Made by a program: the position numbers and the translations under genes | Part shown: positions 50,804-60,194 of the stretch, in pieces | Numbering within the stretch: position 1 is the first letter of the stretch | Layout: each line of letters starts with the position of its first letter | Notes under the pieces: generated by a model | The model's database searches: none | Told to the model about the DNA's origin: nothing | The model's input: the letters and a program-made list of their open reading frames with translations, nothing else | NCBI RefSeq assembly: GCF_006442545.2 | Contig: NZ_CP083952.1 | Location: 6,053,501 to 6,117,500, forward strand | DNA: 64,000 nucleotides | Reading direction: 5' to 3' | Source of the DNA: Mesorhizobium sp. B2-1-8 | GTDB lineage: Bacteria > Pseudomonadota > Alphaproteobacteria > Rhizobiales > Rhizobiaceae

Positions 50804-51057
50804 AATGGCCATTTCGCCGAAATGTTTGTCCTCTGACTTTGCTGTGTCTGGTTGATACGCTCGTTGTTGATGGCGATCTCGCCGCTATCAACAGTTTCGA
50901 GGCCTGCGATCATTCGCAGAAGCGTCGATTTCCCGCATCCGGACGGCCCGAGAAACACGATGAATTCGCGTGCCTTGATGGAGAGCGACAGATCCTCCAG
51001 CACCGTCATGGCACCGAAATGCTTGCTCACATTCCTGATTTCGATCTCGGCCGTCAC
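50800..51057 (-). pseudogene. Truncated sugar-type ABC ATPase (UgpC/MalK family)
   Basis: A GTG at 51057, with AGGAGG upstream, opens VTAEIEIRNVSKHFGAMTVL. Walker A ([11 protein letters not shown]) is intact, followed by MIAGLETVDSGEIAINNERIN and SQR. After this the family sequence ends abruptly and ten unrelated residues lead to a stop at 50800-50802. The Q-loop, signature, Walker B and C-terminal domain are gone: about 85 of some 350 residues remain. Its stop overlaps the end of the Sel1 gene. It follows the arabinofuranosidase gene by 48 bases, so it was probably the ATPase of an arabinoside importer cut off by rearrangement. Confidence 0.85.
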
Positions 51058-51105
51058 GTCGACGCTCCTCCTCAGCGCATGCACTTTTCGATGGTTCGCC
51101 CGAGG

Positions 51106-52617
51106 TCAGAGTTTCAGGCGGATCATCTGGTAGGAATAGGCCGGCAGCGATAGGCTCAGACTGCCGCCAGCCACTGAGGCGCCCTCCCCCTTCTTGGGGC
51201 CGACGTTGCCGGGATTCCCGGCCGAATTGACGGCATTCAAATCCACGTGCGTTATCACCTGGTGATCAACGATGTCTGCCGCGCCGAAACCGGTGATGTC
51301 GATCACGGTTTCGATCGCCTCGCTCGAATGGCGGTTGACGGCGAAGAAGGTGACATGGCCGGTTTTGGTGTCATGCACGCCGGCCACGTCGACGCAGGAA
51401 ACCTCGCCCGCGACGGTGGACTTGTAGGTCGGGCTGTCCAGCTTAAGATCCAGCGCATTGCCACGTCCGTAGATCGAGGCATAGAGATAGGGGTAGAATA
51501 TCGTCTGGCGCCATGCTGGGCCATCCGGAACGGTCATGATCGGCGCGATCACGTTCACCAGCTGCGCCAGGCAGGCGATCTTGACCACATCGGAACGACG
51601 GATGAAGGTGTTGAGGATCAGGCCAACCTGCAGCACGTCCTCGAAATTGTAGATGTCTTCGAGTAATGGTGGAGCGAAGGGCCAACCGTCATTGCCGCTG
51701 AGGATCTTCTTGTCTTGCTCTTGGGAGTGGTACCAGACGTTCCATTCGTCGAACGAGATGTAGACCTGCTTGCTGGAGCGCTTCTTGGCCTTGATATAGT
51801 CGATGACGCCGGCGACCGAGACGATGTAGGCGTCGAGCTTCTCGCTCATCGCGAGATAATTCGGTGCGTCATTGGCTTCGTTGTCGAAATACATGCGCAG
51901 CGAGATGTAGTCGACCTCGTTATAGGTATGGTCGAGAACGGTGGCCTCCCATTCGGGATAGGTTGGCATCTTGGCATTCGAAGAGCCGCAGACCACCAGT
52001 TCGAGCGACTTGGAAAAAGCGCGCATGGCTTTGGCGGTCTCATGGGCTAGGCGGCCATACTCATCGGCGGTCTTGTGGCCGATCTGCCAGGGGCCGTCCA
52101 TTTCGTTGCCGAGGCACCACAGCTTGACGTCGAAGGGCTCCTTGCGGCCGTTGGCGATACGCTTGTCGCTCCACTCACTTCCGCCTGGATGATTGGTGTA
52201 TTCAAGCAAGTTGCGTGCTTCATCGAGGCCACGCGAGCCGAGATTGACGGCAAGCATCATCTTGGTGTTGGCGGACGCGCACCAGTTCGCAAATTCATGC
52301 AGGCCGACTTCGTTGCTTTCCGACGTGTGCCAGGCGAGGTCGAGGCGCACCGGGCGTTCTTCCTTGGGGCCGACACCGTCCTCCCAATTGTAAGCGGACA
52401 CGAAATTGCCGCCGGGATAACGGACGATCGGAACGTTGAGTTCCCTGACAAGATCGATGACGTCTTGACGCATGCCATTGGTATCTGCCGTTGGATGGCC
52501 GGGCTCATAGATGCCGGTGTAGACCGCCCGCCCCAGATGCTCGATAAAGGATCCGTAGAGCCTCGGATCGATTTCCGAGACAACATAGTGCGGATGCGCC
52601 GTAATGGCTGCCTTCAT
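51106..52617 (-). CDS. abfA: Alpha-L-arabinofuranosidase, GH51 family
   Basis: 503 residues, ATG at 52617 with GGGAGGA five bases upstream. A TIM-barrel catalytic domain (about 1-380) has RLYGSFIEHLGRAVYTGIYEP, PIVRYPGGNFVSAYNWEDGVG, the acid/base Glu172 in WCLGNEMDGPW and the nucleophile Glu291 in SFDEWNVWY. The C-terminal beta domain ends the protein (SLSLPAYSYQMIRLKL). Without a signal peptide, it probably releases arabinose from imported arabino-oligosaccharides in the cytoplasm. It stands downstream of an ArsR-type regulator and upstream of the truncated ATPase, all on the minus strand. The leftover transport gene suggests the import system for its substrate was lost. Confidence 0.92.
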   Translation of the reverse strand: MKAAITAHPHYVVSEIDPRLYGSFIEHLGRAVYTGIYEPGHPTADTNGMRQDVIDLVRELNVPIVRYPGGNFVSAYNWEDGVGPKEERPVRLDLAWHTSESNEVGLHEFANWCASANTKMMLAVNLGSRGLDEARNLLEYTNHPGGSEWSDKRIANGRKEPFDVKLWCLGNEMDGPWQIGHKTADEYGRLAHETAKAMRAFSKSLELVVCGSSNAKMPTYPEWEATVLDHTYNEVDYISLRMYFDNEANDAPNYLAMSEKLDAYIVSVAGVIDYIKAKKRSSKQVYISFDEWNVWYHSQEQDKKILSGNDGWPFAPPLLEDIYNFEDVLQVGLILNTFIRRSDVVKIACLAQLVNVIAPIMTVPDGPAWRQTIFYPYLYASIYGRGNALDLKLDSPTYKSTVAGEVSCVDVAGVHDTKTGHVTFFAVNRHSSEAIETVIDITGFGAADIVDHQVITHVDLNAVNSAGNPGNVGPKKGEGASVAGGSLSLSLPAYSYQMIRLKL

Positions 52618-52797
52618 GCATTCCTCCCTCAATATCACAAATGATGATTTACATCACCTTATCCGATATCAAAGGGAAGCAGGACCCATTCGTCAAGCGA
52701 AAAACCACCAAAAGTCTGACAATTGACTGACAATCTCGGTCGTAAATGGAATCAATATATTGAAATCACTGCGCTATTTTTGAGACATTTGATGATA

Positions 52798-53724
52798 TCA
52801 ACCGGTTTTGATCCTGAGCAGGATGTCCTGATCGTAATTTCCAAATCCCTTGCCGAAAATATTGATGCCGCCGGGACGCTTGGCATCGTCCTTGACGCCA
52901 ATACGGACCCGGATTGAATGATGACCCTTGAGGTCGAGGACGGCGAGGCTGGTTTCTGAAATCCTGACACCGTCGACATAGGTGCCGTCGGTGGAAATTC
53001 GCCAGTTCTTCAGCTTGCCATATTGCGAGCCCTTGAGCTTCCACCAAGAGGGCGTGAAGACGCCGCGCTTGTCGCCGAAATCGCCAGGTGACGTCCACGT
53101 TCCGACGTCGACGCCATTGATCGTCAGCGTAATGTCGGAGGGCCAATCGGCGCTGGTGCCAGGCACTTCCGAGGACAGCTCCGTCACCAGTTCGAGTTCG
53201 GTAATCTCGGCATTGGCGAGTTTGGCATTGTTGGGAAACTGGTATTCGACAAAGCCGCGCGTGAACCACAACAGACCGGCCTTCATACGGTCTGGGTCGA
53301 GGAAAGTGTTGGGCACATCGAGGAGACCAATAATCCCATCCGCCGAGCAGAGACCGCAGGGCGCGGTGACCTCGAATCCAGTGTATAGCCCAATCGGCAT
53401 CGACACTTCGATCGCGTCGTTCTTGAGCGAACGATACTCGCTCTTGAAGACCACGAGCACTTCCTCAGCGGTCGGATAGCAGATCTTTTGGCTGCCCTTC
53501 TTCGCCTTCTGGTTCTCGGTGCGGATCAGGCCAGCATCCTCGAGCACCTGTATATTGGTCGAGACCGTCGACTGCGGCAGCGACAGCAGGGCGGCGATGT
53601 CATTGACATTCATCGGCCCTTTCTCATGCAGCAGTTTCAGCATCGAGATGCGCGCCGAAGAGGCCAGCCCCTTGAGGACGGCCATGCCTTCCTCAGGTTC
53701 GATCACCAGAAAATTGCGACTCAT
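52798..53724 (-). CDS. ArsR-type HTH regulator with a large C-terminal domain
   Basis: 308 residues. Residues about 10-95 form a winged helix (LKGLASSARISMLKLLHEKGPMNVNDIAALL, LPQSTVSTNIQVLEDAGLIR). The remaining 200 residues are beta-rich (ITLTINGVDVGTWTSPGDFG, WRISTDGTYVDGVRIS, HSIRVRIGVKDDAK) and resemble a jelly-roll, possibly a sugar-binding sensor. A CGLC pair sits around residue 123. It is far longer than normal ArsR proteins (100-120 residues). It lies between the isomerase gene and the GH51 gene, and the AT-rich gap 52618-52797 may carry its operator. It probably senses an arabinose- or galactan-type ligand. Confidence 0.8.
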   Translation of the reverse strand: MSRNFLVIEPEEGMAVLKGLASSARISMLKLLHEKGPMNVNDIAALLSLPQSTVSTNIQVLEDAGLIRTENQKAKKGSQKICYPTAEEVLVVFKSEYRSLKNDAIEVSMPIGLYTGFEVTAPCGLCSADGIIGLLDVPNTFLDPDRMKAGLLWFTRGFVEYQFPNNAKLANAEITELELVTELSSEVPGTSADWPSDITLTINGVDVGTWTSPGDFGDKRGVFTPSWWKLKGSQYGKLKNWRISTDGTYVDGVRISETSLAVLDLKGHHSIRVRIGVKDDAKRPGGINIFGKGFGNYDQDILLRIKTG

Positions 53725-53976
53725 CGATTGGCCAGTCTAAATGAAATCCATATCCGAAATTGTCGTGTATATCTTGGAATCTGATTTAATCAATGCGCTG
53801 ACGGACTCCAAGTCACTTTAATTGATCGCAACCGCGCAGTGTTGGGCGCGCGGGCCACGCCGGAGGATCAGGTTCGGCACGGGCACTTCGGACGCCGCCA
53901 AAGCTCGGCTCGTCGGAGATCGCAAGTTCATCGTCGGGCGATGCTCTCTCAGCCCGAACCTCGGCAAGTCCCCGCT

Positions 53977-54915
53977 TTATTTAAGGTTGATTGCGACGTT
54001 GCGCAGGAGCGCAACGGATTTTCGCATACCTTCCATCGGGGTCAGCATCACGTCCTCGTGCTCGATTGACAAGACATCGTCGTAGCCAACCTGCTTGAGC
54101 GCGGTACAGAACTGCCGCCACCAGGTCTCACCGTGACCGTATCCGAGTGTGATGTAATTCCAGGCTCGTTCGGCATAGAGGTTCGGTGGGCGCGAATCGA
54201 GCGTGCCGTCGATGGCCGCGGTGATTGGCTCAATCCGGGTATCCTTGGCGTGGACATAGTAGATGGCCGAGCCGAGCGTGCGAATGGCGGCAATCGGGTC
54301 CGCCCCCATCCACAGCGGATGACTAGGGTCATAGTTGGCGCCAACCGTTTCTCCGACAGCGTCCCGGAGCTTGAACAATGTCTGGACATTGTACACGGCC
54401 TGATGGCCATGCAGTTCCAGGCATAGTTTATGAATGCCGAGGTTGTTTGAAAACGCCACGAGGTCGCGCCAGTAGGGAATTATCCGCTCTTCCCACTGAT
54501 AGCGCTGGATCTTGAGGCATTCCGGCGGCCAATCGGTGATGATCCAGTTCGGGTTTGCGTCACCTGGTCCGCCCGGCAGGCCCGACATCATGACTACACG
54601 ATCGATCTCCATCAGGCCGGCCAGCCGAATGGTGTCCTGTGTCACGTTATGGTGGACCTTCCCCTCCGGCCCCGGGTGCAGTGGATTGCCCGAGCAATTG
54701 AGCGCTGCGATGGTCAGTCCGTGACCCCGGATCTTGGCAACGAATTCCCTGCGCGTGGCGGCGCTTGCCAGCATGGCCTGCAGGTCGATATGGGGCGCCG
54801 ACGACCAATTGCCGCAGGCGAACTCCAATGTCTGAAGTCCAAGCTCGGCCGAGGCGCGCAGCATCTCGTCGAATGAGAGGTCGCCGAGGCTGTCCGTAAT
54901 CATCCCGATCTTCAT
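53977..54915 (-). CDS. Sugar phosphate isomerase/epimerase family protein (xylose isomerase-like TIM barrel)
   Basis: 312 residues from an ATG at 54915, with GAGGAG seven bases upstream. It begins MKIGMITDSLGDLSFDEML and has the family landmarks LQTLEFACGNWSSAPH, LGIHKLCLELHGHQAVYN, GANYDPSHPLWMG and IYYVHAKDTRI, whose Glu, Asp and His residues should bind a divalent metal. It ends with GYDDVLSIEHEDVM. Such proteins isomerise or epimerise keto-sugars or inositol derivatives (IolE/IolH/DTE groups). It lies 25 bases downstream of the Gfo/Idh/MocA gene, in the same operon as the importer. The precise substrate is not known. Confidence 0.85.
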   Translation of the reverse strand: MKIGMITDSLGDLSFDEMLRASAELGLQTLEFACGNWSSAPHIDLQAMLASAATRREFVAKIRGHGLTIAALNCSGNPLHPGPEGKVHHNVTQDTIRLAGLMEIDRVVMMSGLPGGPGDANPNWIITDWPPECLKIQRYQWEERIIPYWRDLVAFSNNLGIHKLCLELHGHQAVYNVQTLFKLRDAVGETVGANYDPSHPLWMGADPIAAIRTLGSAIYYVHAKDTRIEPITAAIDGTLDSRPPNLYAERAWNYITLGYGHGETWWRQFCTALKQVGYDDVLSIEHEDVMLTPMEGMRKSVALLRNVAINLK

Positions 54916-54940
54916 CTGGAAGCTCCTCGTTTCGATTGCA

Positions 54941-55933
54941 CTAAAATCTAACGGTCTCGAACCTGCCCGACTTGGCGGAGGCAAGCGCTGCCTCGCACAG
55001 GATCATCGCTTTGCGGGCGTCGCTTGCTGTGACGTCGGGCCGTCGCCCTGTTTCGACGCAGATAATGAAATGATCGATCTCGGCGGCGTAGGACTCGGCA
55101 TAGCGCTCAACGAAGAAGTAATAGGGCTTGTCGCGCGATATCGCCTTTGCGCCTGATATTTCGACCGATGTCGGCATCCTGTTGCCGGCCCGCAGCATCC
55201 CATCCGCGCCATGCACCTCGATGCGCTGGTCGTAGCCGTAGGCGGCCCTGACGCTGTTGTTGATATGACATTGCCGGCCGGACGCCGTGCGCAGCACGAA
55301 CATCGCGGTATCGTAGTCCCCCAGCTTGGCATATTGCGGCGCGACAAGTGACGACCCGGTCGCGAAGAGCTCCACCGGCTCCTCGCCCAATAGGTTTCGT
55401 GCCATGTCGAAGTCGTGGATGGTCATCTCCCGGAAGACGCCCCCTCCTCCGGCCAGCGCTTCCTCGGTTTCCGGTTCCGGATCCCGGCTGGTGATGATGA
55501 CCTGTTCAACGGCGCCGATCTCGCCTCGCCCAAGGCGCGTCTTCAGCGCCCGAAAACTCGGGTCGAACCGACGGTTGAATCCGATCTGAAAGGGCACACC
55601 TGCCTTCTCGACAGCCGCCAGACATTGATCCGTGCGCTTGAGATCAAGATCGATCGGCTTTTCACAGAAGATCGCCTTGCCTCTGGCGGCCGCGGCCATG
55701 GCCAGGTCCGCATGCGTTCTCGTTGCCGAAGCAATGAACACCATGCGGATCGATCGATCATTCATCACGGTCTGGGTGTCGGCGATCTCGGCCCCTGTCA
55801 GGGCAGAGACCTTCGAGGCCGCCTCGGTGTTCGGATCGACGATGTAGCGCAGGCGCACGCGGGGATGGCGCGCCAGATTGCCGGCGTGCACCTGGCCGAT
55901 GAGGCCCGCTCCAAATAGACAGACATCGATCAT
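54941..55933 (-). CDS. Gfo/Idh/MocA oxidoreductase, IolG-like (myo-inositol dehydrogenase-like)
   Basis: 330 residues. The N-terminal Rossmann domain has GAGLIGQVHAGNLARHP, then the EKPIDLDLKRT motif with the catalytic Lys. The FNRRFDPSFRALK segment and GGGVFREMTIHDFDMARNLLG with the conserved Asp/His pair match the inositol 2-dehydrogenase/scyllo-inositol group. It would oxidise a cyclitol or sugar hydroxyl with NAD+. The start at 55933 is preceded by an ordinary gap of about 100 bases from the permease. An IolE-like gene in the same cluster supports inositol-type catabolism, but pyranose sugars are also possible for this family. Confidence 0.88.
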   Translation of the reverse strand: MIDVCLFGAGLIGQVHAGNLARHPRVRLRYIVDPNTEAASKVSALTGAEIADTQTVMNDRSIRMVFIASATRTHADLAMAAAARGKAIFCEKPIDLDLKRTDQCLAAVEKAGVPFQIGFNRRFDPSFRALKTRLGRGEIGAVEQVIITSRDPEPETEEALAGGGGVFREMTIHDFDMARNLLGEEPVELFATGSSLVAPQYAKLGDYDTAMFVLRTASGRQCHINNSVRAAYGYDQRIEVHGADGMLRAGNRMPTSVEISGAKAISRDKPYYFFVERYAESYAAEIDHFIICVETGRRPDVTASDARKAMILCEAALASAKSGRFETVRF

Positions 55934-56030
55934 GCGTTTGATTTCCCTGAAAGGCCGCGCGGTGCCGGGCTGCTTTGAGCGTGGCCTGGACGGCGACTTG
56001 ATTGAGGTGGGTGGCTGCCGGGCCGCGTCG

Positions 56031-56849
56031 TCATTTCACGGCTCCCATGGTCAGCCCGCGAACCAGATGGCGCTGCACCAGCAGCGCGAAGAAGACGATC
56101 GGCAACGCGCCGATGACGCCGGCCGCCGACATCGAGGCCCAGTCGGTGTCGATGCGGCCGATCAGCGTGGCGGTGCCGCGCGGCATCGTCATCGCCCGGG
56201 GCGTGGCCGTCAGCGCCAGCGCGAACAGGAATTCGTTGAAGGTGACCAGCACGGCAAAGATGGCGGTCGCCGCGAGGCCGGGTGCCGCCAGCGGCAAGGT
56301 GATGCGCCGGAACGCACCGAAACGGGAATCGCCATCGACCATGGCGGCTTCCTCCAGATCCACGGGGATCTCCCGAAAGAAGCTCTCCATCATCCAGACG
56401 CAGAAGGTGATGTTGAAGGCGGTGTAGGTGGCGATCAAACCCAGCCAGCTGTCGAGCAGGCCGAGTTTGAGCATCAGCAGGTAGACCGGAATAAGGATGA
56501 CGACCGGCGGCACGATGCGCAGCGTCAGCAGGAACAATCCGACCTTGCGCTCCATCGCGAAAGGCAGACGAAAGCGCGCGATCGCATAGGCGCCCATCGC
56601 GCCGGCCACCAGGGCGACCGCAACGGAGAAGAACGTCACCACCAGCGAGTTGGTCAGATAGGCGCCAAACTGCTTCTCCGTGAACAGCCTGATGTAATTG
56701 TCCAGTGTCGGGACATGCGGATAGAGCGTGCCCTCCTGGGTGATCTCGCGATTGGACTTCAGCGATGTCGAGACAAGCCAGTAAATGGGCAAGAGCACGA
56801 TGGCCAGCACCGCGCTCATCACCCCGATCCGGGCCAGACGACTGTTCAT
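56031..56849 (-). CDS. Carbohydrate ABC transporter permease (MalG/UgpE type)
   Basis: 272 residues, ATG at 56849 overlapping the upstream stop as ATGA. The open frame runs on to 57803, but that is another reading of the partner permease gene. It has six predicted membrane spans, beginning RIGVMSAVLAIVLLPIYWLVSTSLK. The ATPase-contact EAA loop reads VDLEEAAMVDGDSRFGAFRRITLPLAAPG. It forms a heterodimer with the permease at 56846-57754 and takes energy from the ATPase at 59075-60166. The substrate is a sugar or cyclitol delivered by the binding protein at 57754-59073. Confidence 0.9.
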   Translation of the reverse strand: MNSRLARIGVMSAVLAIVLLPIYWLVSTSLKSNREITQEGTLYPHVPTLDNYIRLFTEKQFGAYLTNSLVVTFFSVAVALVAGAMGAYAIARFRLPFAMERKVGLFLLTLRIVPPVVILIPVYLLMLKLGLLDSWLGLIATYTAFNITFCVWMMESFFREIPVDLEEAAMVDGDSRFGAFRRITLPLAAPGLAATAIFAVLVTFNEFLFALALTATPRAMTMPRGTATLIGRIDTDWASMSAAGVIGALPIVFFALLVQRHLVRGLTMGAVK

Positions 56850-57754
56850 GACGCGTCGACCCTGCGCAAAAGCCGCACAGCGCTGAAGGCCAGCGCAAGC
56901 ACGACGAGACCGATGGTGACGAAAAGTGCTGCTGCATAGCCCGTCTGTTGGAACTTGAAGGCAGTGTCGTAGCCATAGATCGAGACCAGCCGCGTCGCCT
57001 CGCCCGGTCCGCCCCGGGTGAGCACGAACACCTGGTCGAACGTGCCGAAGGCGTCGATCGTTCGAAGCACGATGGCGATCGCCAGCACGGGCCGCATCAT
57101 CGGAAAGGTCAGGTCGGCAAACACCCGCCAGTTGCCGGCGCCGTCGACGCGGGCGGCCTCGAAGGGTTCGTGCGGCAGCGACTGCAGGCCGGCCAGCAGG
57201 ATCAGGAACATCAGCGGCGTCCATTCCCAGACATCGAGAACGACAAGGCCGAAGAAGGCCTTGACGGGGCTGCCGAGGATCTGCACCTGGCCGCCGCCCA
57301 CCCACTCGGAAATCGCCGTCAGCATACCGGCGTCGCTGGCATAGATCAGCCGGAAGACGATGGCGACGACGACGGGCGTTATCACCATCGGGATGATCAG
57401 GATCGTCCTGAGCAAGCGGATGCCGCGAAACTCCCGCAGGCAGAACAATGCCAGCGCAAAGCCCAGGATTGCCTCGAAGGTGACCGACAGGGCGACGAAT
57501 TCGACCGTCACCCGGAGCGAGTTCAGAAACTGCGGATCGCTCCACAGCTTGATGTAGTTCTGCATGCCGACATCGGCGACGACCGAGCCGTAGCGATAGA
57601 CCTTGGTGCTGGCGCGCAGACCGTCCCACAAGGGATAGACGAGCACGCCAAGCACGATCAGCAGGCCTGGCGCCAGCATGAGATAAGGGAGGGCGAGGTC
57701 GAGCCCCGCCCCCTGCAGACGGTATTTGCGGCTCTGCGTCCCGCCATTTGCCAT
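56846..57754 (-). CDS. Carbohydrate ABC transporter permease (MalF/UgpA type)
   Basis: 302 residues beginning MANGGTQSRKYRLQG at 57754; its ATG overlaps the last base of the binding-protein stop (TGATG). A first membrane span, LALPYLMLAPGLLIVLGVLVYPL, is typical of this permease type. The EAA loop is FEAARVDGAGNWRVFADLTFPMMRPV. Six spans are expected. It pairs with the permease encoded next. The frame stays open to 58045 across the binding-protein gene, which is a shadow. Confidence 0.9.
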   Translation of the reverse strand: MANGGTQSRKYRLQGAGLDLALPYLMLAPGLLIVLGVLVYPLWDGLRASTKVYRYGSVVADVGMQNYIKLWSDPQFLNSLRVTVEFVALSVTFEAILGFALALFCLREFRGIRLLRTILIIPMVITPVVVAIVFRLIYASDAGMLTAISEWVGGGQVQILGSPVKAFFGLVVLDVWEWTPLMFLILLAGLQSLPHEPFEAARVDGAGNWRVFADLTFPMMRPVLAIAIVLRTIDAFGTFDQVFVLTRGGPGEATRLVSIYGYDTAFKFQQTGYAAALFVTIGLVVLALAFSAVRLLRRVDAS

Positions 57755-59073
57755 CAGTAGTAGCCGACCGAAGACAGGTAGTCCTTGACCTGCTTGGCGG
57801 CATTGTCCAACGCGGCGCCGCCGCCCGAGCCGGCCTGCAGCGCCTTGTTGAGCTCGATGCCGAGGAGCTCCTCGACCTTGGCCCAGTCCGGCGTGCGCGG
57901 CCGCGGCAGCGCGCCGGCGTCGAGCTGCTGCAGAGCGACCGGGATCAGCCGGTTGCCGGGCTTGGCGATGCCAAAGGCGCTGCGCTTGACCGGAATGGAA
58001 CCTGCTTCCGACAGCTTGGCCTGGATGTCGGCGCTGACATACCACTTCAGGAATTCGACCGAATTGGTCTTGTTGGGCGCCGATTTCGGAATGCCGGCGA
58101 TGAAGATGCCCATCTGGGCGATCGCCGCGGTCTGCTTCGGCACGACGCCGAAATCGAGCTTGCCCGCGACTTTGGTCTGCGTTGGATCATCGGCCTTCAG
58201 CGCATTGCCGGAATACTGGATGATCGCGCCGGCCTCGCCGCCCAGGATCGCCGCACCTTCCTGATCGGAGTCGAATTCGACGACGCCGCTCGGCGCGTTC
58301 TGCTTCATCGTGCCGACGAAGAATTCGGCGGAGGCCTTGCCTTCGGCGGAATTGAAAACCGGATTCCATTTGTCGTCGAAGAAGGAGCCGCCAAACGACA
58401 GGAAGACCGGATACCAGCTGGTCACGATCGGATTTCCGGAAACGCCGCGGAACACGACCGGATATTTGATCTTGCCGGCCGCAACGCCTTCCTTGCCCTT
58501 GGCGATGACCTCGTCCCAGGTCTTCGGCGCGCCGCTCGTGTAGACATCGTTGCGGTAGGTCAGGGTCTGCAGATCGCCGACGAACGGCACGCAGATCAGC
58601 GTCGGCGTGGCAGTCTCGAAGCCTTTCACGCGCGCGCCCTTCTGCGGCGGCCAGTAGCCCATGTCGATCATCGAGCCGATCCAGTCCTTGTCGCCGCCGT
58701 CGATACCGGCCGCGCCGAGATCCTCGAGCACATTGGCGGCGCCGAACTGCGGCACCCATGGGTCGTCGAGAAGATAGAGGTCGTACTGGCCGGCGCTGTT
58801 CTTGGCGTCGGCGAACCACTTCTCGAGCGTTACGCCATATTCATCCTCGAGGAATTCGATGTCGAAGCCGGCATCCTTGGCCAGTGGGATGATCTTCTGC
58901 TTGAACGGCGTCAGGCCGCCATCGGCGAAGGCCCCAATGATCACCTTCTTGCCGGCCGCCCTGGCCGGGACAGGCAGGCCGATTGCGGTAAGGGCGGTGG
59001 TGGCAAGCGCCAAGCCAAGTCCTCCCTTGAGTACGGAGCGGCGAGTAAGTCTGCTTCTGCGGGACTGCGTCAT
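57754..59073 (-). CDS. Sugar ABC transporter substrate-binding protein (family 1)
   Basis: 439 residues from an ATG at 59073, preceded by GGAGAGTGA and lying one base after the ATPase stop. A twin-arginine-like signal, RLTRRSVLKGGLG, leads to a hydrophobic core and cleavage near ARAA (about residue 40), so it is probably Tat-exported. The mature part has the family 1 pattern: VIIGAFADGGLTPFKQKII, YDLYLLDDPWVPQFG, then TLTYRNDVYTSGAPKTWDEVIAKGKE, and EGAAILGGEAGAIIQYSG. It delivers a sugar or related ligand to the two permeases downstream. Confidence 0.9.
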   Translation of the reverse strand: MTQSRRSRLTRRSVLKGGLGLALATTALTAIGLPVPARAAGKKVIIGAFADGGLTPFKQKIIPLAKDAGFDIEFLEDEYGVTLEKWFADAKNSAGQYDLYLLDDPWVPQFGAANVLEDLGAAGIDGGDKDWIGSMIDMGYWPPQKGARVKGFETATPTLICVPFVGDLQTLTYRNDVYTSGAPKTWDEVIAKGKEGVAAGKIKYPVVFRGVSGNPIVTSWYPVFLSFGGSFFDDKWNPVFNSAEGKASAEFFVGTMKQNAPSGVVEFDSDQEGAAILGGEAGAIIQYSGNALKADDPTQTKVAGKLDFGVVPKQTAAIAQMGIFIAGIPKSAPNKTNSVEFLKWYVSADIQAKLSEAGSIPVKRSAFGIAKPGNRLIPVALQQLDAGALPRPRTPDWAKVEELLGIELNKALQAGSGGGAALDNAAKQVKDYLSSVGYY

Positions 59074-59074
59074 T

Positions 59075-60166
59075 TCACTCTCCATCACTGTTGACCCTGT
59101 GGACGGCCGTCAGGCCGACCGAATTGAAGAAGCATGCGTTCGACACATCAAAAGTGACCGCGATATTGGCGCCTACCGCGCCCCTGAAGTCGCGGCCCGC
59201 GCGGACCGAGACATTGCCGCCGCCAAGGCGCATGTTGACCAGCGTCTCGTTGCCCATCGGTTCGACGACATAGATCTCGCCGGGCAGTGCGTTGGGGGCG
59301 CCCAGTTCCGCAACGCTCATGTCTTCCGGCCGCAGGCCGATCTCGACTACTTGCGCCGCGCGGCACGCCGCCAGCCGGGCGGCGGGAATCGCAACCGGCG
59401 TTCCACCGATCGCGATGCCTTGGTCGGCCAGTGTGACTGGAAGGATGTTCATCGGCGGATTGCCGACGAAGGTGGCGACGAAACGGTTGGCCGGGCGGTC
59501 GTAGATGTCGGCCGGCGGAGCCATCTGCTGCAGCTCCCCGCCGTGCATCACCGCGACGAAGTCCGCCATGGTCAAGGCCTCGACCTGGTCGTGGGTGACA
59601 TAGAGGGTGGTTGCGCCGAGCCGCTGGCAAAGCCGCTTGATCTCGCCGCGCATGGTCAGGCGCAACCTTGCGTCCAGGTTCGACAGCGGCTCGTCCATGA
59701 GGAAGGCCGCCGGATCGCGAACAATGGCGCGTGCAAGCGCCACGCGCTGCCTCTGGCCACCGGAGAGCTGGCGCGGTCGGCGATCAAGCAGGTGGCCGAT
59801 CTCGAGAACCGCTGCGACCTCGTCGATCTTGGCGCGACGCTCGGCATCCGGCATGCCGCGGATCCACAAGGGATAGCCGATGTTCTCGCCGACCGTCATC
59901 TGCGGATAGAGCGCGTAACTCTGGAAGACCATGGCGATGTCGCGGTCGCGCGGCTGCAGCCGGGTGACCTCACGCTCGCCGATGAAGAGCTTGCCGGCGC
60001 TTGGCATGTCGAGGCCGGCCAGGATGCGCAGCGCCGTCGTCTTGCCGCAACCCGAAGGACCGAGCAGGGCCAGGAACATGTGGTCGGGGACGGCAAGGTC
60101 AAGCGACCGCAAGACGTTCAGCGCGCCGTAGTTCTTGACCACACTTTGGTATAGGACAGAACTCAT
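59075..60166 (-). CDS. Sugar ABC transporter ATPase (UgpC/MalK type)
   Basis: 363 residues, ATG at 60166 with GGGGAG six bases before. Walker [12 protein letters not shown] is near residue 38, the Q-loop [20 protein letters not shown] follows, and the signature [14 protein letters not shown] precedes Walker [17 protein letters not shown]. The C-terminal MalK-like regulatory/TOBE domain is present (about 240-363: [24 protein letters not shown]). One ATPase serves both permeases. A complete version here contrasts with the truncated one at 50800-51057. It follows the IolE-like gene by 28 bases. Confidence 0.92.
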   Translation of the reverse strand: MSSVLYQSVVKNYGALNVLRSLDLAVPDHMFLALLGPSGCGKTTALRILAGLDMPSAGKLFIGEREVTRLQPRDRDIAMVFQSYALYPQMTVGENIGYPLWIRGMPDAERRAKIDEVAAVLEIGHLLDRRPRQLSGGQRQRVALARAIVRDPAAFLMDEPLSNLDARLRLTMRGEIKRLCQRLGATTLYVTHDQVEALTMADFVAVMHGGELQQMAPPADIYDRPANRFVATFVGNPPMNILPVTLADQGIAIGGTPVAIPAARLAACRAAQVVEIGLRPEDMSVAELGAPNALPGEIYVVEPMGNETLVNMRLGGGNVSVRAGRDFRGAVGANIAVTFDVSNACFFNSVGLTAVHRVNSDGE

Positions 60167-60194
60167 TGCCGCTCCCCGGCGCCCCCGAAGGGTA

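Noticed and set aside
52723..52917. A 64-residue plus-strand frame
   Set aside because: It overlaps the end of the ArsR-type gene on the other strand and has no ribosome-binding site.
55878..56939. A 353-residue plus-strand frame rich in Arg, Gln and His
   Set aside because: Antisense to the permease gene; composition is typical of a GC-rich shadow frame.
56031..57803. A single 590-residue minus-strand protein
   Set aside because: Only the last 272 residues look like a permease. The upstream part is an out-of-frame reading of the partner permease gene.
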